Assembly (NCBI GenBank): GCA_025998475.1
Contig: BNVZ01000079.1
Span: 1-6,354 of the forward strand
Length of the DNA stretch: 6,354 nt
DNA from: Endomicrobiia bacterium
Lineage (GTDB): Bacteria > Elusimicrobiota > Endomicrobiia > Endomicrobiales > Endomicrobiaceae
Direction of reading: 5' to 3'
A model generated the notes under the pieces. It saw only the letters and a list, made by a program, of their open reading frames with translations. It was not told where the DNA came from and made no database searches. Both the position numbers and the translations under genes were made by a program. Numbering within the stretch: position 1 is the first letter of the stretch; the number at the start of each line of letters is the position of its first letter. Positions 6,103-6,354 of the stretch are shown here, piece after piece.

Positions 6103-6134
6103 GTGCCTTTATTAGGGCAAAAGGTAAATTGCAA

Positions 6135-6224
6135 ATGAAAAAACTAGTGTTGATTATTGTTTCAGTATCTGTTCTTTCAGAGGTAGCATTTTCAGGAGAG
6201 GTCACTGTTACAGGTGTCATTTAA
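6135..6224 (+). pseudogene. 29-residue ORF ending just after a signal peptide
   Basis: ATG at 6135-6137 follows AAAAGG (6119-6124) by 10 bases. The peptide begins MKKLVLIIVSVSVLSEVAFS, a good signal peptide (two lysines, hydrophobic run, AFS cleavage site). It continues only GEVTVTGVI before TAA. Signal peptide plus GEVTVTG looks like the start of a small exported beta-rich protein. The simplest reading is a gene cut short by a nonsense change or frameshift, although no convincing continuation in the other two frames was found. It could instead be a real tiny peptide. It is the only plus-strand ORF in the window with both a ribosome binding site and sensible composition. Confidence 0.4.
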
Positions 6225-6354
6225 CATTAGACCTCTTAATAACTAACATATAAAAGTACAATAGAAGTACTATGAAACAGAAAAAGAAAGCATGCGGGTC
6301 AGATGGAATGGGTTTAGGCGATTAATGGGAGTAAAGAAAGGGACGTTTGACAAA
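6225..6354 (+). other. Right end with very short plus-strand ORFs
   Basis: A 5-base-stem inverted repeat (AGTAC/GTACT, about 6255-6271) directly precedes an ATG at 6272 that encodes the 17-residue MKQKKKACGSDGMGLGD and stops at 6325. The stop overlaps an ATG at 6324-6326 (TAATG) in another frame, which stays open for ten codons to the window edge (MGVKKGTFDK). This could be a gene starting at the edge, or one frame broken by a shift. No family is recognised and no strong ribosome binding site is seen. Confidence 0.2.

Larger units (their letters stand above)
5709..6134. other. Long intergenic stretch without a supportable gene
   Basis: No tRNA, conserved protein or long ORF is seen in this stretch of more than 400 bases. 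It holds the third GCTAGC motif (5820-5830), a 44-codon minus ORF (5857-5991, no ribosome binding site) and an opposing 41-codon plus ORF (5960-6085, hydrophobic because it complements an A-rich strand). Neither resembles a known protein. The asymmetry (A-rich minus strand over 5940-6085) resembles the coding genes of this window, so a decayed minus-strand gene is possible. The stretch also separates recX from a divergent plus-strand ORF. Confidence 0.45.

Noticed and set aside
60..6247. 12-base direct repeat TTAATAACTAAC at 60-71 and 6236-6247, which could hint at an element's ends
   Set aside because: A low-complexity AT word of this length is expected about once by chance in a window of this size, and no transposase or inverted ends accompany it.

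Overview
The window is AT-rich bacterial DNA with compact genes on the minus strand. Both flanks are poorly coding and look partly decayed. There is no rRNA, phylogenetic marker or neighbour that names the organism. The low GC, tight overlaps inside operons and loose flanks with broken ORFs would fit a host-associated genome under reduction, for example an Endomicrobium-type (Elusimicrobiota) bacterium. That taxonomic guess is weak and is inference only.

Layout, left to right. Positions 1-461 hold no intact gene, but the minus strand carries an interrupted reading frame whose far end (2-124) resembles the start of a SPOR peptidoglycan-binding domain. Positions 462-1827 hold queE and queC on the minus strand. 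They overlap by 41 bases and form the preQ0 (7-deazaguanine) module. Positions 1828-1930 are a structured leader between rluA and queC, with a long GCTAGC hairpin and a possible pseudoknot over the queC ribosome binding site. Positions 1931-2659 hold an RluA-family pseudouridine synthase. Positions 2660-2860 are intergenic and contain a likely terminator for the next unit. Positions 2861-5708 (minus) read, in transcription order, recX, purH, then a secreted cysteine-rich protein of unknown function. They are closely spaced and probably co-transcribed. Positions 5709-6134 are a long non-coding or decayed stretch. From 6135 the plus strand carries a 29-residue ORF that stops just after a signal peptide, followed by further very short ORFs.

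Functionally, QueE makes 7-carboxy-7-deazaguanine and QueC turns it into preQ0, the precursor of queuosine in tRNA. The neighbouring pseudouridine synthase is also an RNA-modification enzyme. PurH completes de novo IMP synthesis and RecX modulates RecA. Two ORFs open at non-ATG codons (TTG for purH, GTG for the cysteine-rich gene), but the ribosome binding sites place the true starts at ATG codons 18 and 9 bases further in.

The most interesting signals are: an 11-base motif, GCTAGCTTAAA, present three times on the minus strand and only at gene ends or between genes; a hairpin paired better as minus-strand RNA than on the other strand; a possible preQ1-I-like pseudoknot directly before queC; and the two-part cysteine-rich exported protein.
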